Assembly (NCBI GenBank): GCA_020186115.1 | Contig: WSYJ01000129.1 | Location: 1-64,000 of the forward strand | Length of the DNA stretch: 64,000 nt | Reading direction: 5' to 3' | Origin: Histomonas meleagridis | Lineage: Eukaryota > Parabasalia > Tritrichomonadida > Dientamoebidae | Shown: positions 1-10,520 of the stretch, in pieces | How positions within the stretch are numbered: position 1 is the stretch's first letter | How the letters are laid out: the number at the start of each line of letters is the position of its first letter | Notes under the pieces: generated by a model | What the model was told of the DNA's origin: nothing | Database searches by the model: none | The model's input: only the letters and a program-made list of their open reading frames with translations | Position numbers and translations under genes: made by a program

Positions 1-59
1 CACATAGCGCTGTGTGTGTGTGTGTAAAAACATGTTCCACAGGATCGCTTGAATTTATT

Positions 60-200
60 GCACAGAGAGGTCGCCCAATCACAACACAATCTTTATTTGT
101 TGATCACCAAAAAAAATGCGGTGCACATAAAACAAAAAGAACATATCGATGCCATAAATGTGGGAAAGAAGGACATAAACTCAGCAACATGTAAACTATA
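60..200 (+). pseudogene. zinc-knuckle (CCHC) fragment, broken
   Basis: A short plus-strand stretch encodes a CX2CX4H zinc-knuckle start (Cys-His-Lys-Cys-Gly-Lys-Glu-Gly-His, near 150-180). The fourth ligand is missing: the frame reads Met then stop. One extra base just before the stop would explain this, because the neighbouring frame gives a Cys at the right spacing. Such knuckles occur in retroelement and other mobile-element proteins and in some host nucleic-acid-binding proteins. The start lies at or beyond the window edge. The family cannot be named from this little sequence. Confidence 0.3.
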
Positions 201-229
201 ATAAGAGAATTAGACTTATATATAGCAGT

Positions 230-376
230 GGGAAATAATAATAAAAAGAAAAGAATGATGAAAGATAAACAAAAAGAATGCTAAATGATAAACAAAAAGG
301 ATAACAAAAGTAAAGAGAAAAGAATGATAAAAGATAAACGCAAAGAATAATAAAAGATAAACCCAAAAAATGCTGA
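230..376. repeat. purine-rich minisatellite
   Basis: Imperfect tandem copies of a roughly 20-30 nt unit based on AAAGAATGATAAAAGATAAA, nearly free of C on the plus strand. The long minus-strand frames across it are low-complexity Phe/Leu/Ser translations and are not taken as genes. Confidence 0.6.
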
Positions 377-582
377 AATATAGGGTGTCCAATCCTAAGT
401 GTAGCATCTCCATATGTGAGCATATTTAATTATTAATAAATATATATAAATAATATATGTATATAACATTTTATTTTTTATAAATATGAAGTTTCATAAT
501 GAATTAGATATAATGAGATATTAGTACTTTTTTGATCGAAAATTGGAAAAAATATACGTTTGAAATTATCAAAAAGTTCAAA

Positions 583-828
583 ATGGAACTCGATCGAAAA
601 TCAATTGCGATTTTCTTACACTTACAAGGGAAAAATAAAAAATCAATATATACAGAAATGAAATTGACTCTTCAAGATCAATGTATTTCATATGCAACAA
701 TTACAAAATATATTAGAAATTGCAAAACATCAAAAACCGTTAACAAGGAAACTCCAAATGCAAATTTCGATGAACACAAAATCATTAATGAAAAAATTTT
801 AACACTTTACATCATGAAATTGTTTTAA
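583..828 (+). pseudogene. mariner/Tc1-like transposase N-terminal fragment
   Basis: From the ATG at 583 an 81-residue frame reads like the helix-turn-helix start of a mariner-type transposase: Lys-Ser-Ile-Ala-Ile-Phe, a short helix, then a Thr-Ile-Thr-Lys-Tyr-Ile recognition-helix-like segment. No downstream DDE catalytic region is readable; the frame ends after 81 codons and the next 500 bases hold only short broken frames. The longer frame starting at 532 uses TTG and is not needed. I infer a decayed transposon; trichomonads carry many mariner copies. Confidence in the exact family is modest. Confidence 0.4.
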
Positions 829-1372
829 CACATATAATTATTTGAATGCATTCAAATATATTCGACAACCAAAATTATTAAATGGGTATTCATTATTTGT
901 CAGGCAAATCAATTTTGAATTAAGAAATTGAATGGAAAATTGTTGCTGTCACTTTTTTACCCTATATCGGTACGGTTAGTTATGAAAAAGTGGATATAAT
1001 CTATTCAAAAAGTCGGGTACTTTTTTGCCCTGGTTCTACGATAAGCCTTTTCATATTGTCATCAAATTATTATACATGTATCTTATGAAAAGAAAGCCTT
1101 GAGAAAATTTATTTCTGGATTTATTATGAATTATTGTTAAAAAAGTTAAAACGATTCGTCCGAAGCATATACTTCACAATTGGTGCTTTATCTAAAAGGG
1201 CAATCTTGGGAAGCATTGTTTTGTGATTCCTTTATTGGAACAAACTTCAAATGATTGCATTTTCTATGGACTTTTAAATTACAATTTTGAACATATTTTC
1301 TACGGCATTTACTTTTATAAACAATAAAACCCCAAAATTTGGATTTCAAATTAAATTGTTTAATTATTATGT
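829..1372. other. decayed mobile DNA / intergenic
   Basis: No intact gene. Short motifs of the type GTACTTTTTTGCCC recur near 520, 945 and 1018, which may be eroded terminal repeats of the transposon relic, but no complete inverted pair can be traced by eye. Confidence 0.3.
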
Positions 1373-2992
1373 TTAGATAGCGAATGGTTTTATTTCATTT
1401 TCGATGAAAGACTTCGAGTTATGCACATAATTACCACCCACTATGATATCCCAATCTGTGTTCTGGCTCATTTCGCTCACGACCTTCAGTTCTTCGTACA
1501 GGGTACCGCCCACGTAAAACACGATCACTTTCTTCGGGCTTTCTTTGTTTGGGCTTATCCAAGGGTAATCATTTTCGTTAAGTTTTCCTTGTTTCAAATC
1601 GCTTAATATTTCTGCCAATTGCGCCTTAAATATTTCGAATTTACTTTTCTCGCCTGATAAACTTTTGATTCCTTTCATAAATCGCGCTCCAACAGTTTTG
1701 TTCTTAAACAAGTCGCCACTTCTTTTGTTTTTACCAGCGATTCTTAGTATCGTATCAATATATTTAACTTCGTTGTTTTTCCAGCCGCCTTTGTTCATTA
1801 AAACTTCTTTAATTCTTCTTAAATCTCTTTCGCCTTCGAAATGTAACGAGTAAATTAATGCGATTTTTAACGCATCGAAGTTATTACTTTTGTTGATGAG
1901 TTCGATGACATCTCTATCGTCAATTGATTCAGTTCCTGCGATGATATGCTCAAGCTCACATATCTCTAATAGTCCATTGTTGTTCACATACTCAGATATC
2001 TTATTTCCTAACGTTAAATGTGTCGACAAATAAACACCTTCTTGACTGCCTTTGATGTTCTGAAGGAATAACTGATTCGTGTCGTCATTGTTTTGCGGTG
2101 AAGTTCCCTTTTTGAACTGGTTGTAACGTGTCGTGATCATTTTGAGGGCATCTTCAAGATATGAGTTGAAGAACTCTTTGGACTTAGGATCAGTTCTCTC
2201 ATCAATGATAAACTTTTGTTCATCATCAGTGGTAATTGTGTTGTGGTCAATGGTGAAAAATTCATGTAATGAACTGGAATAATCAAAGAAATGGATAAGT
2301 GGTGAAACTGGATCACTCCGACGATCTAATATTAATAATGTGGCGTTACGATAATCACTTTCAAATAAATTTTTGGTAGATTTGTCAACGGTAATACACT
2401 TACTAAGACCTTCGGCAATAGATTTACACGATTCTGAACTTCTCTCATAACGAATAACAGGTTTGATACGTAACGAACATAATACCGCTAAAAGCCTTTG
2501 GATGATTTCTGATGAATATACAAAACTGTTTGGATTCCTCCGGAAATTACTAATGTCTGGAATGTCAAGAGAAAAGAGTCGTCCATTAAGTGCTGAAAAA
2601 TCAATAAAAACTTCTTGAACTGAATGAACAAGTTCTCGAGTATCAGATAAGGCAATTCCCTTAAGTGATTCATCTAAAATAGTATTAGTAAAAACAAGTT
2701 CGTAGCGTCTGAATTGTGGATTTTGAAGTTCTTCCTTGATTAACTCAATATTTTCATGAGTAGGTCTTACAATGCAAATACAATCCATATCAGCTGAAGG
2801 AGGTCTTGCTTTGGAATTAAACCTATCTTTGATTATTTCAATTAAGGCTACTTCTTGCTTGAATAATTCATTTTTGGTCATTGCAACGCTAATAAATTTC
2901 ATTGTTTCATCATCAAGAATAACTGTCTTGATACCAACTGCATTGTTCAAGATCAATTGGAAATAGTTATGTGCCGCGTATTGTACATTCAT
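1373..2992 (-). CDS. VPS45: Vps45-like Sec1/Munc18 protein
   Basis: A 539-residue Sec1/Munc18 (SM) protein that would bind a syntaxin-type SNARE and guide membrane fusion at the trans-Golgi/endosome. Seen in the sequence: an N-terminal SM domain 1; a Pro-Val-Ile-Arg-Tyr segment near residue 178, matching the PMIRY region of Vps45; and the family hallmark Leu-Asp-Arg-Arg-Ser-Asp-Pro-Val-Ser-Pro near residue 222. Length agrees with yeast and human Vps45 (about 570). It begins at an ATG 2990-2992; two TAACCGC boxes and a GGTCACACTTTT initiator-like stretch lie just upstream. Vps33, Sly1 and Sec1 are the alternatives; the PVIRY segment favours Vps45. Confidence 0.85.
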   Translation of the reverse strand: MNVQYAAHNYFQLILNNAVGIKTVILDDETMKFISVAMTKNELFKQEVALIEIIKDRFNSKARPPSADMDCICIVRPTHENIELIKEELQNPQFRRYELVFTNTILDESLKGIALSDTRELVHSVQEVFIDFSALNGRLFSLDIPDISNFRRNPNSFVYSSEIIQRLLAVLCSLRIKPVIRYERSSESCKSIAEGLSKCITVDKSTKNLFESDYRNATLLILDRRSDPVSPLIHFFDYSSSLHEFFTIDHNTITTDDEQKFIIDERTDPKSKEFFNSYLEDALKMITTRYNQFKKGTSPQNNDDTNQLFLQNIKGSQEGVYLSTHLTLGNKISEYVNNNGLLEICELEHIIAGTESIDDRDVIELINKSNNFDALKIALIYSLHFEGERDLRRIKEVLMNKGGWKNNEVKYIDTILRIAGKNKRSGDLFKNKTVGARFMKGIKSLSGEKSKFEIFKAQLAEILSDLKQGKLNENDYPWISPNKESPKKVIVFYVGGTLYEELKVVSEMSQNTDWDIIVGGNYVHNSKSFIENEIKPFAI

Positions 2993-3375
2993 TTGTCTTT
3001 AAGATTTGTTGTTTTGTTTGATAACCGCAATAACCGCGCTTCTTATGTAAAAGTGTGACCGAAAACTTCTGAGTGACTTTTTGTTATATTATCGATCGGA
3101 GCTGATCGTTTTTTATTGATTTTTATGTGATTTACGTGAAAAATTTTGCCGACAAAAGTGCTTTCTGTATTCTTGCCCAATTAATCAATTACAAGGAATA
3201 CAATAATCGGAGCGAAAATGTGTGTCTGATTATAAGAAAATATGTGCTACAATAATTTATATTAAAGCGTTGAAATTAGTCAAAAAATTGTTCTAAATTT
3301 AAATAACAACATGTATACATATTACTTTATTATATACCAACAAGCTGGATCCAATTTTACAAAGGAAAGTCATAT
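2993..3375. other. intergenic region upstream of Vps45 and 3' of ankyrin gene A
   Basis: About 380 nt of AT-rich sequence. Apart from the boxes at 3021-3037 and a TCACACTTTT-like site near 3050 (minus strand), nothing recognisable is present. Confidence 0.5.
3021..3037 (-). promoter_or_regulatory. paired Myb-type boxes before Vps45
   Basis: Two copies of TAACCGC (plus strand) spaced 9 nt apart, about 30-45 nt before the Vps45 ATG. They fit the AACCGY/RCGGTT element seen before most genes of this window. Confidence 0.4.
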
Positions 3376-6300
3376 CACTTATTTAATAAATTAACAATTT
3401 CAAAATGCATATTTTCTGATGCAACCATAAGCGCTGTTTTATACAATTTGTAAAAATCCCATGCATTTCATTTAATCACTAAATATATTAAATAAACATT
3501 AACTCAAATAAATGAATATTTTTTATATTGATATCAATTCCTTTTTGCTCAAGAAGCAGTTTAACTATTTCAGTAAAGCCATATTGAGATGCACAAATAA
3601 GTGCTGTATCAAATATTTTTAGTAATTTCCGAAAATATATTTGAAACCCAAATTTTTTGAAATAATCTGTGGGAAAACGAAATTAATTCCTTTAGCATTA
3701 ACATTTATTCCTTCTTTTTCAAGAAGTAGTTTAACTATATCAGTATAGCCCTTTTTAGTTGCAAAAATTAATGATGTATTAAATATTTTACATAATTTCC
3801 AAATTTTATTTTAAAATGTTCCAAAAAAATTAAATCGATATTTAAATAAGCCAAAAAAATTTCTCGAGCATTGAAATCAATTCCGTCTTGTGCAAGAAGT
3901 ATTTTAACAATTTCTGTAAGACCATTTTCAGATGCATAAATAAGTGCCGTCATATGTATTTTGAATAATTTCCAAATGTTATTTTAAAATTTCGTTTTTA
4001 TAGAACAAATATTGAAAATATCAAAAAAATATTTTTAGCATCGAAATCAATATTTTCATCTTCAAGTAACAATTTAATTACTTCAATATGACTATATCTA
4101 GTTGCTAAAATAAGCGCTGTTTCAAATTACTTGAGAAAATTCCATGTGCTATTACAAAATATAAAATTTATATAATTTACATCAAATTAAAATAACAAAT
4201 GCCTTTAATATTGATATCAATTCTTTCATCTTCAAGAAGTAATTTAACGACTTCAGGACAACCTTTTTCTGACGCTAACATGAGTGCTGTTTCACGAAAT
4301 TTGAATATATTCCAAGTATTATTGTGAAATAAATAAGTAAAATAAATTCCAATTAAAATTTTAAAACATTTTTTGCATTGATTTCAATTTTTTCTTTTTC
4401 AAGAAGTAATTTAACAATTTTTGGTTGATTATTTTCAGCAGCCATCATAAGTATAGTTTTATGTATTTTAAATAATTCCCAGAAATTTTTTTATAATATT
4501 GTTTCTAAATATAGTGATTTAACATTTCTAATTGTAATATTTATTTTCTTTTGTTTAAGAAGTGACTTTACTATTTCTTCATGTCCTCTATTGATTGCTA
4601 ATATAAGTGATGTTTCTTATTAATTAAATCAATACCATGAATTAGTTTGAAATATTAAATTGTAAAAATAAACATCGTGTAAATTAAATATATATTTTGA
4701 GCATTTACATTTATTTTTTGTTGTTCCAAAAGTAGTTCTACGATTTCTTTTGATCCACTTTTGGATGCAAACATAAGCGCTGTATTAAAACACACAAAAT
4801 AACTCCAAATATTACATTGTAATCGTGGAAATTATAAATCTATATTAAAAATTAAAAATAATTATCTTTAGCATTAATATTCTTACATCCTTTATCAAGA
4901 AGTAATTTAACGACTTCAAAATTATCTTTTTTACATGCTATCATTAATGCTGTTTTAAATATATACAAGGAAATTTTAAATATTTTTATGAAATTAAGAA
5001 TCAGTAAGTTAAACTTTTAACAAACTAAGTAAATATCAGGTCTATTAATTTCTAAATTTTCTTGTTCAAGAAGTAATTTAACAATATTTGTCCTATTATT
5101 TTTAATTCCTATCATTAAAGCAGTACGAATATTAAGAAACAAACACCAAATATTTCCTAGAAACAAAAAATTTTAGAAATAAAGATTAAAAAATATTATT
5201 AAATGCTTTTAGCATTGATATCAATTCCTTTTTGGTCGAGAAGAAAACTTACTATTTCTATATAATCATTTTCGCATGAATACATAAGTAAAGTTTTAAT
5301 TATTCAGATAAAACTCCAAATTTTGAGATGAAAAATCAAATCATTATTATATGCATATTTTGAATTTGGATCAATTTTATACTTACTAAAAAGTAGTTTT
5401 AGAATTTCTATATTACCATATAAACATGCAATTAATGGTAAAGAGAAAATTTTGAATAAATTTTAAGTAATATATAGAAATAAAAAAAATTTAGAAGAAA
5501 CACTTTTAGAATCAACATCAATTTCTTTCCGACCAAGTAATAATTCAGCAATTTCATTGTGATTATTCATAACTGCATAAGATATAGCTGAATAAAATTA
5601 GAAAAACAAAAATTAATTATAATTTTAAAATACCAGATTATTAATATAAACATAAAATTAAACAAATATAAGGTATGAGCATTGATATTAATCATATCAT
5701 GGTCAAGAAGCAATTTAACAATATCAATGAACCCATTTTGAGAAGCTTCAATAAGTGCTGTTGAAAATGTTTTTAATTAATTTTAAATATTATTAAAAAT
5801 CATCATTCTATTAATACTATAAACATATTAACCAATAAATAAATTGTTTTAGAATTGATATTAATGTTTTTCTTGAGAAGAAATTTTACAACATCAATAA
5901 AATTATATTTAGATGCTAAAATTAGTGGCGTAGCAAAAACATAAAAAAAATTCCAAATATTAAATCAAAATTTTATGATACAAAATAAAACAAGAATGAA
6001 AAAGAAATTTTATCCTTAGCATTGAAGTCAATATTTTCTTGCTCAAGAATATAATTTATAAGTTCGAGATTTTGTGACTTTAAAGAATAAACTAAGATAT
6101 CTTTAGGTAGTTCATATACTTCTTGGAAATGCTTAACAAGATATATATTTCCAACGAAAGCAGATTTGTTTATAATAAAATCAACGTTTTCACCAATTTT
6201 TTCTTCTAGAAATGACAAAATTTCATAATTATCATAATTTATACATTCACTAATTAAGTTATTAATATTACTTAATTGAATAATATTATTTTCATAAATA

Positions 6301-7187
6301 TATTTAAAGATATCATTTTGGTGAAATTCGATTGCAGCTTCATATGATCCATCAAATGATGAATTATTTTGTTCACATAAATGAAAAATTTCAAGATTTC
6401 CACCTGCAACAGCAAATTTTCCATACGCTGATAAATTTTTTTCATTCATTTGTATAAACTTAAAACATTTAATCGATCCGAAAAATGCTGCATAATCAGC
6501 AATATTAATATGATGCCCATCATTAATAAAAGAACACCTTTCAAAAATTGATGGTTGAATAGTTTGATTAAAATCGAATTTATCTTGTAATGAAATTTCT
6601 TGTAACTTTTCTATATCGTCATTTCGTATTGCTTTTATAATATCTAATGGATTAACTCCTTCGTGTGCAAATTTTTTTTGAAGTTTCCAATTATCTTTTT
6701 GAAGATTTACATAATTTTCAACAAAAAATTCATATAAACGATAATTTTGATTTTTATATGATAAGTTTTGAAGTTCTTCTTCAGATAAACGATGTGCAAA
6801 ATATGCTGTTTGTATATATGAATTAGGACAAATTAAATTTTCTTCTAACATTGTTTCAATAAGATAATATGATTCTTGTGAATTATATTTGCTTATACAA
6901 TTATAAAAAACATCAAATATCTTAATTTCGCCTTTATTTTCAAAATTAATTTTCTCTTCTATTGTTTTCAAATATCGCAAATAAATTTTTGGTTCTTTTT
7001 TACGAGATAAAAATGAAGTATAAGTCATATGACAAATCACAAAAACAAAAGTATGTGGAAAATTGTAATCAAATAAATTCATTGTAAATTGAATGGATTC
7101 TTCAAAGTTCTCATCACCTAATTTAATTATAGTGTTTTGCAAACTCTTTAAAAAATATAAGTTCCTTTCTTCGTTTTTCTGGTACAT
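3376..7187 (-). CDS. ankyrin gene A: DUF3447 protein with interrupted ankyrin array
   Basis: First exon 7187-about 5990 (ATG at 7185-7187; an upstream TTG is not needed) encodes an N-terminal helical region followed by DUF3447, recognisable by Ser-Phe-Ile-Asn-Asp-Gly, Asp-Tyr-Ala-Ala-Phe-Phe-Gly, Ala-Val-Ala-Gly-Gly-Asn-Leu-Glu-Ile and His-Leu-Cys-Glu-Gln. About 16 further ankyrin units follow downstream, each about 29 codons (Thr-Ala-Leu-Ile...Ile-Val-Lys-Leu-Leu-Leu...Asp-Ile-Asn-Ala-Lys). They are separated by AT-rich spacers; the first is exactly 83 nt and the second is 86. Spacers hold stops and frame changes. The last unit (3376-3440) ends in a natural TGA. Some units near 5350-5600 are diverged. 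The function of this trichomonad family is unknown; ankyrin arrays usually bind proteins. Extent assumes that the units belong to one transcript. Confidence 0.65.
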
Positions 7188-7721
7188 TTTTGAAATGACC
7201 AAATAACAAACCAAAAATTGATCATAATAAACCTCAGCTCTGTATCGTCCGTTAAAAAAATAACATCAATCGTGAAACATAAACATGTAACTGGTTTACT
7301 TACACAAAATTAGAATTCAAATTTTAAAACATTTTTATTACAAAGAATGAAACCCTAAAGCAGAAGCTTTCCTGTATTGGCAGCCAATATTCAGAAAATT
7401 TCATCATCATTCGTTATACAAAATTTGAGAGACACCGATAGAAAAGTGACTGGTTTGAAGAATGAAGGGAATCTCTGTGCATAGCCACGTTCCAACAAAT
7501 AAAGTATGAATTTAACCGCATTTTTGAAACAAACATTTTTGGCCGAAAAAATTGCTTTGGCATAAAGAAATATTTCACCAGACAAAAAAAAACACATTGT
7601 CAAAAGTGACAATAGTAAACGTGCAAACTTATCATCCGATACCACTTTTTGAGAAGCATTGTCACTTTTGATAGATATTTTTTTTCTAACTTTTCAAATG
7701 TTTACTTCAAATCCATACTCC
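7188..7721. other. intergenic with initiator-like inverted repeats
   Basis: A perfect 16-nt inverted repeat, TTGTCAAAAGTGACAA, lies at 7597-7612, and an inverted partner TTGTCACTTTTGATAG follows near 7656. Both contain the TCACTTTT initiator-like core. An 84-codon minus frame (7391-7645) starts with GTG and shows no family features, so it is not called. Confidence 0.4.
7247..7255 (-). promoter_or_regulatory. Myb-type box before ankyrin gene A
   Basis: GTCCGTTAA (minus sense TTAACGGAC), 60 nt upstream of the ATG; one of the AACGG-type boxes shared by the genes of this window. Confidence 0.35.
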
Positions 7722-8471
7722 TTACTCCGGTGTAAGACCTTCTTCACGAATCATTTGTTGTGCACGTTCTCGTGCTGTCGCCTTCTTGCCAAGAACCATA
7801 CCACCCCCGTGAACGTTAGGACGGCGCGGTTTGGCCGGTTGCTCTGAAATATCCGGAACGACCGTTACGCTTGATGGAGAATATGACGGCGCAGCATAAC
7901 TTGATGACGCTGAAGATGATGAGCCGAGGTTCTTGTTCATTGCCGCTTGAAGCTTCTTCTGTTTCTCAATCTCTTTGATACGTTGATCACGCTCTCTCTT
8001 CGCTTCTTGTTCTTGAAGCTCACGTGTACGAATAGCTTCATCTTCATCTTTGGATTCCATTAACAAAAATGTTTTAACATCTTCTAATGTAACTGTTTGT
8101 CGATATCCATCAAATATACATTCATCGTAAGCAAGAATTAAATCAATAGCGGAATTAACAACGGACTTTTCTGTGATTTGATTGTTTTGATCCTTTAATA
8201 CTTCACGTGTAACTTCAATTAATAAATTTAAAAGATCAAGATCTTCTAAAATGTTTGAATCTTTTGTTGTCATTAATATGAAATAGAGATCTCCGATGTC
8301 TTGAAATACATAACGAATTGATTCTGTTTCGATATATGATTGACTCGTATTTGTGATAAGTTTTGGAAATGCACTCAAATTTCCTTCAACTTGACTCCTC
8401 GTCAAGTGATTAAATTGGCGTGCAACTAAGGTTCTTCCTTTCTTTGTTATAATGGAAATCGAAAGAATCAT
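7722..8471 (-). CDS. coatomer delta subunit, longin part only
   Basis: Delta-COP belongs to the COPI coat that forms Golgi-to-ER vesicles. The N-terminal longin domain is clear: Arg-Gln-Phe...Thr-Arg-Ser-Gln-Val-Glu-Gly, Phe-Pro-Lys-Leu-Ile, Ile-Glu-Thr-Glu-Ser-Ile-Arg-Tyr-Val, Thr-Thr-Lys-Asp-Ser-Asn-Ile-Leu-Glu-Asp. It is followed by a charged Arg/Glu helix (residues 130-175) and a Ser/Pro linker. The frame stops at 249 residues, about half the usual length of about 510, and the C-terminal mu-homology domain is missing. No continuation is visible in any frame of the 530 nt downstream. ATG at 8469-8471 is preceded by an ACAACGGTTTTGACATTTC promoter-like stretch. Confidence 0.85.
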   Translation of the reverse strand: MILSISIITKKGRTLVARQFNHLTRSQVEGNLSAFPKLITNTSQSYIETESIRYVFQDIGDLYFILMTTKDSNILEDLDLLNLLIEVTREVLKDQNNQITEKSVVNSAIDLILAYDECIFDGYRQTVTLEDVKTFLLMESKDEDEAIRTRELQEQEAKRERDQRIKEIEKQKKLQAAMNKNLGSSSSASSSYAAPSYSPSSVTVVPDISEQPAKPRRPNVHGGGMVLGKKATARERAQQMIREEGLTPE

Positions 8472-8480
8472 GAAATGTCA

Positions 8481-8490
8481 AAACCGTTGT
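8481..8490 (-). promoter_or_regulatory. Myb-type box before delta-COP
   Basis: AAACCGTTGT, minus sense ACAACGGTTT, only 10 nt before the ATG and followed by TGACATTTC, an initiator-like stretch. Confidence 0.45.
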
Positions 8491-8579
8491 GGAAACATTT
8501 GACCAGTTATGGAGACGAACAAACATAGTTAATTTATCTCAAACCTTAATACCACTTGAAAGATGCGGTGTGAAGAGCT

Positions 8580-8860
8580 GTTTCAAATAATTTAAGTAAT
8601 TTTTAAATCCTTGATAAAAACATCAAATTATTCAAGAAAATTTTATATAAAACAAAAAAAATATTTTTAATATTAACATCAATTTTATTTTGGTAAAGAA
8701 GTAATTTAACAATTTCAAAATTATTACATTGAGATGCAACTATATACTTATAAGTGGAGTATTAAACAATTTAAATATATTTCAAATATTATTATGAGAT
8801 GTAAATATTGAAAAATTTGGGCGAATTTCTATTACATTAACATTGGTGCCTTATATTAAT
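8580..8860 (-). pseudogene. detached ankyrin units
   Basis: Two ankyrin-unit pieces of the same type as in genes A-F, in minus orientation, with the spacer-type sequence between them: a Thr-Pro-Leu start, Ile-Val-Lys-Leu-Leu, Ile-Asp-Val-Asn, then a spacer and another Thr-Ala-Leu. There is no DUF3447 exon attached. It ends against the upstream region of delta-COP, so it is probably a broken 3' copy. Confidence 0.5.
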
Positions 8861-9172
8861 TTCTAATACACTAATAAATATGTAAAAAAAATGTCTCTTT
8901 TTGCCAAATTCATTTATGTTAATAATAATTGTAATCAAAAATATTTGAAAAATAAAAGAATAAGCAATTCAAAATAAGTAAAATTCAAAGAAAAATCATA
9001 AACACTATGTTTTTGAACAAAAACTTTTCCACAAATTTTTAAAGATATCTTTAGAAAAAATTGGATTTTATAAAGGTTTGTTCAGATCAAAAATAAAACT
9101 ATGCATTATTTGATCGCAAAAATGCAAACAAAATAAGATAATATTAACAGATTGCGAAGAGCATTAATTTTA
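8861..9172. other. intergenic, AT-rich
   Basis: About 310 nt; no gene, RNA or repeat recognised. Confidence 0.5.
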
Positions 9173-10520
9173 TTAAATAGCCTTTTCTTGTTCAAGAAGT
9201 AATTTAACTATTTCTATATGACCATTTGCAGATGCCATTATAAGGGCTGATTGAATTAATTTAAATTATTTCCAAATATTATTTTGAAATTGCAAATTAT
9301 TAATATAAATATTATCTTTAGCATTAATATCAATTCCTTTTTGTTCAAGAAGTAATTTAACGATTTCTATTTTATTATTTGAAGATGCTAACATAAGTGC
9401 TGTTTTAAATTATTTTAATAATTTCCAAATATTATTTTTATACATAAAATCATTAAAATAAATTATAAATAAATTATCTAAATATTTTTAGCATTAATAT
9501 CAATTCCTTTTTGTTCAAGAAGTAATTTAACTATTTCTGTATGGCCGTATAAAGATGCATTCATAAGTGCTGTATCAAATATTTAAAATAATTCCCAAAT
9601 ATTATTTTGAAATAACAAAATATTATGATAAAATTCAAATAAATCATTTAAAAATTTTTAGCATTAATATCAATTCCTTTTTGCTCAAGAAGTAATTGAA
9701 CTGTTTCTATATAACCAATTTCTGATGCTAATATAAATGCTGTATTAAATATTTAAAATAATTTCCAAAAAATATTTTGATGTTTCAAAATATTGTAATA
9801 GATATAAAATAAAACAAATAAATACCCTTAGCATTAACATCAATTCCTTCTTGTTCAAGAAGTAATTTCACGATTTCTGTATTTCCATTCCAAGATGCTA
9901 ATATAAATGCTGTATTAAATATTTAAAACAATTTCCAAATATTATTTTTAATTTTCATATTATTATAATAAAGTTCAAATAAATAAAACAAAAATTTTTA
10001 TCATCAATATCAATTCCTTCTTGTTCAAGAAGTAAACGAACTATTTCTATGTGATCGTTTTCTGATGCAAACATAAGTGCTGTGTTAAATATTTTAAAAA
10101 AATTCCAAATATTATTTTTAATTTTCATATTATGATAATAAATTTCAAATTAATAAAACAAAAATTTTTAGTATCAATATCAATTCCTTCTTGATTAAGA
10201 AGTATTTTAACTATTTCTGTATAACCATTATAAGATGCTAAAATAAGTGCTGTATTAAATAATTTAAATAATTTTCAAATATTATTTTGAAATATAAAAT
10301 TATTCAAAAAAATAATAAATTAAGTAAATATATATTTTTAGTGTTAATGTCAATTCCTTCTTGTTCAATAAGTAATTCAACTATTTCTGTATGACCAAAT
10401 GCAGACGCATTCATAAGTGCTGTTTGAGATAATTTAAATAATTTCCAAATATTGTTGTAGAATATCAAATTATTAAAATAAATCTTAAATAAAACAAATA
10501 AATATCTTTAGCATTAATAT
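9173..10520 (-). repeat. 170-nt periodic ankyrin-unit/spacer array
   Basis: Unit of 87 nt (29 codons) plus an 83-nt spacer, repeated seven times without length change, then a 66-nt spacer. Spacer 5' ends read RATATTTATTTG or close variants. Spacer 3' ends carry AATAATATTTGGAAATTATT at a constant distance, with TGG always 24 nt before the Thr codon. Spacer middles are AT-rich and diverged. Confidence 0.8.

Noticed and set aside
12-30. (TG)n stretch at the window start
   Set aside because: Short simple repeat next to the edge; no function can be argued.
7391-7645. 84-codon minus frame after delta-COP
   Set aside because: Starts with GTG, hydrophobic and low in family features; not a mu-homology domain.
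9901-10460. Conserved Trp-Lys-Leu-Phe-Lys-Leu-Phe peptide before each ankyrin unit
   Set aside because: In frame it looks like a protein motif, but most gene B copies contain a stop in that frame, so conservation is taken to be at the nucleotide level.
9173-10520. Regular repeat-spacer pattern resembling a CRISPR array
   Set aside because: The repeats are 87-nt coding ankyrin units that vary like proteins, the spacers have conserved ends, and the context is eukaryotic.
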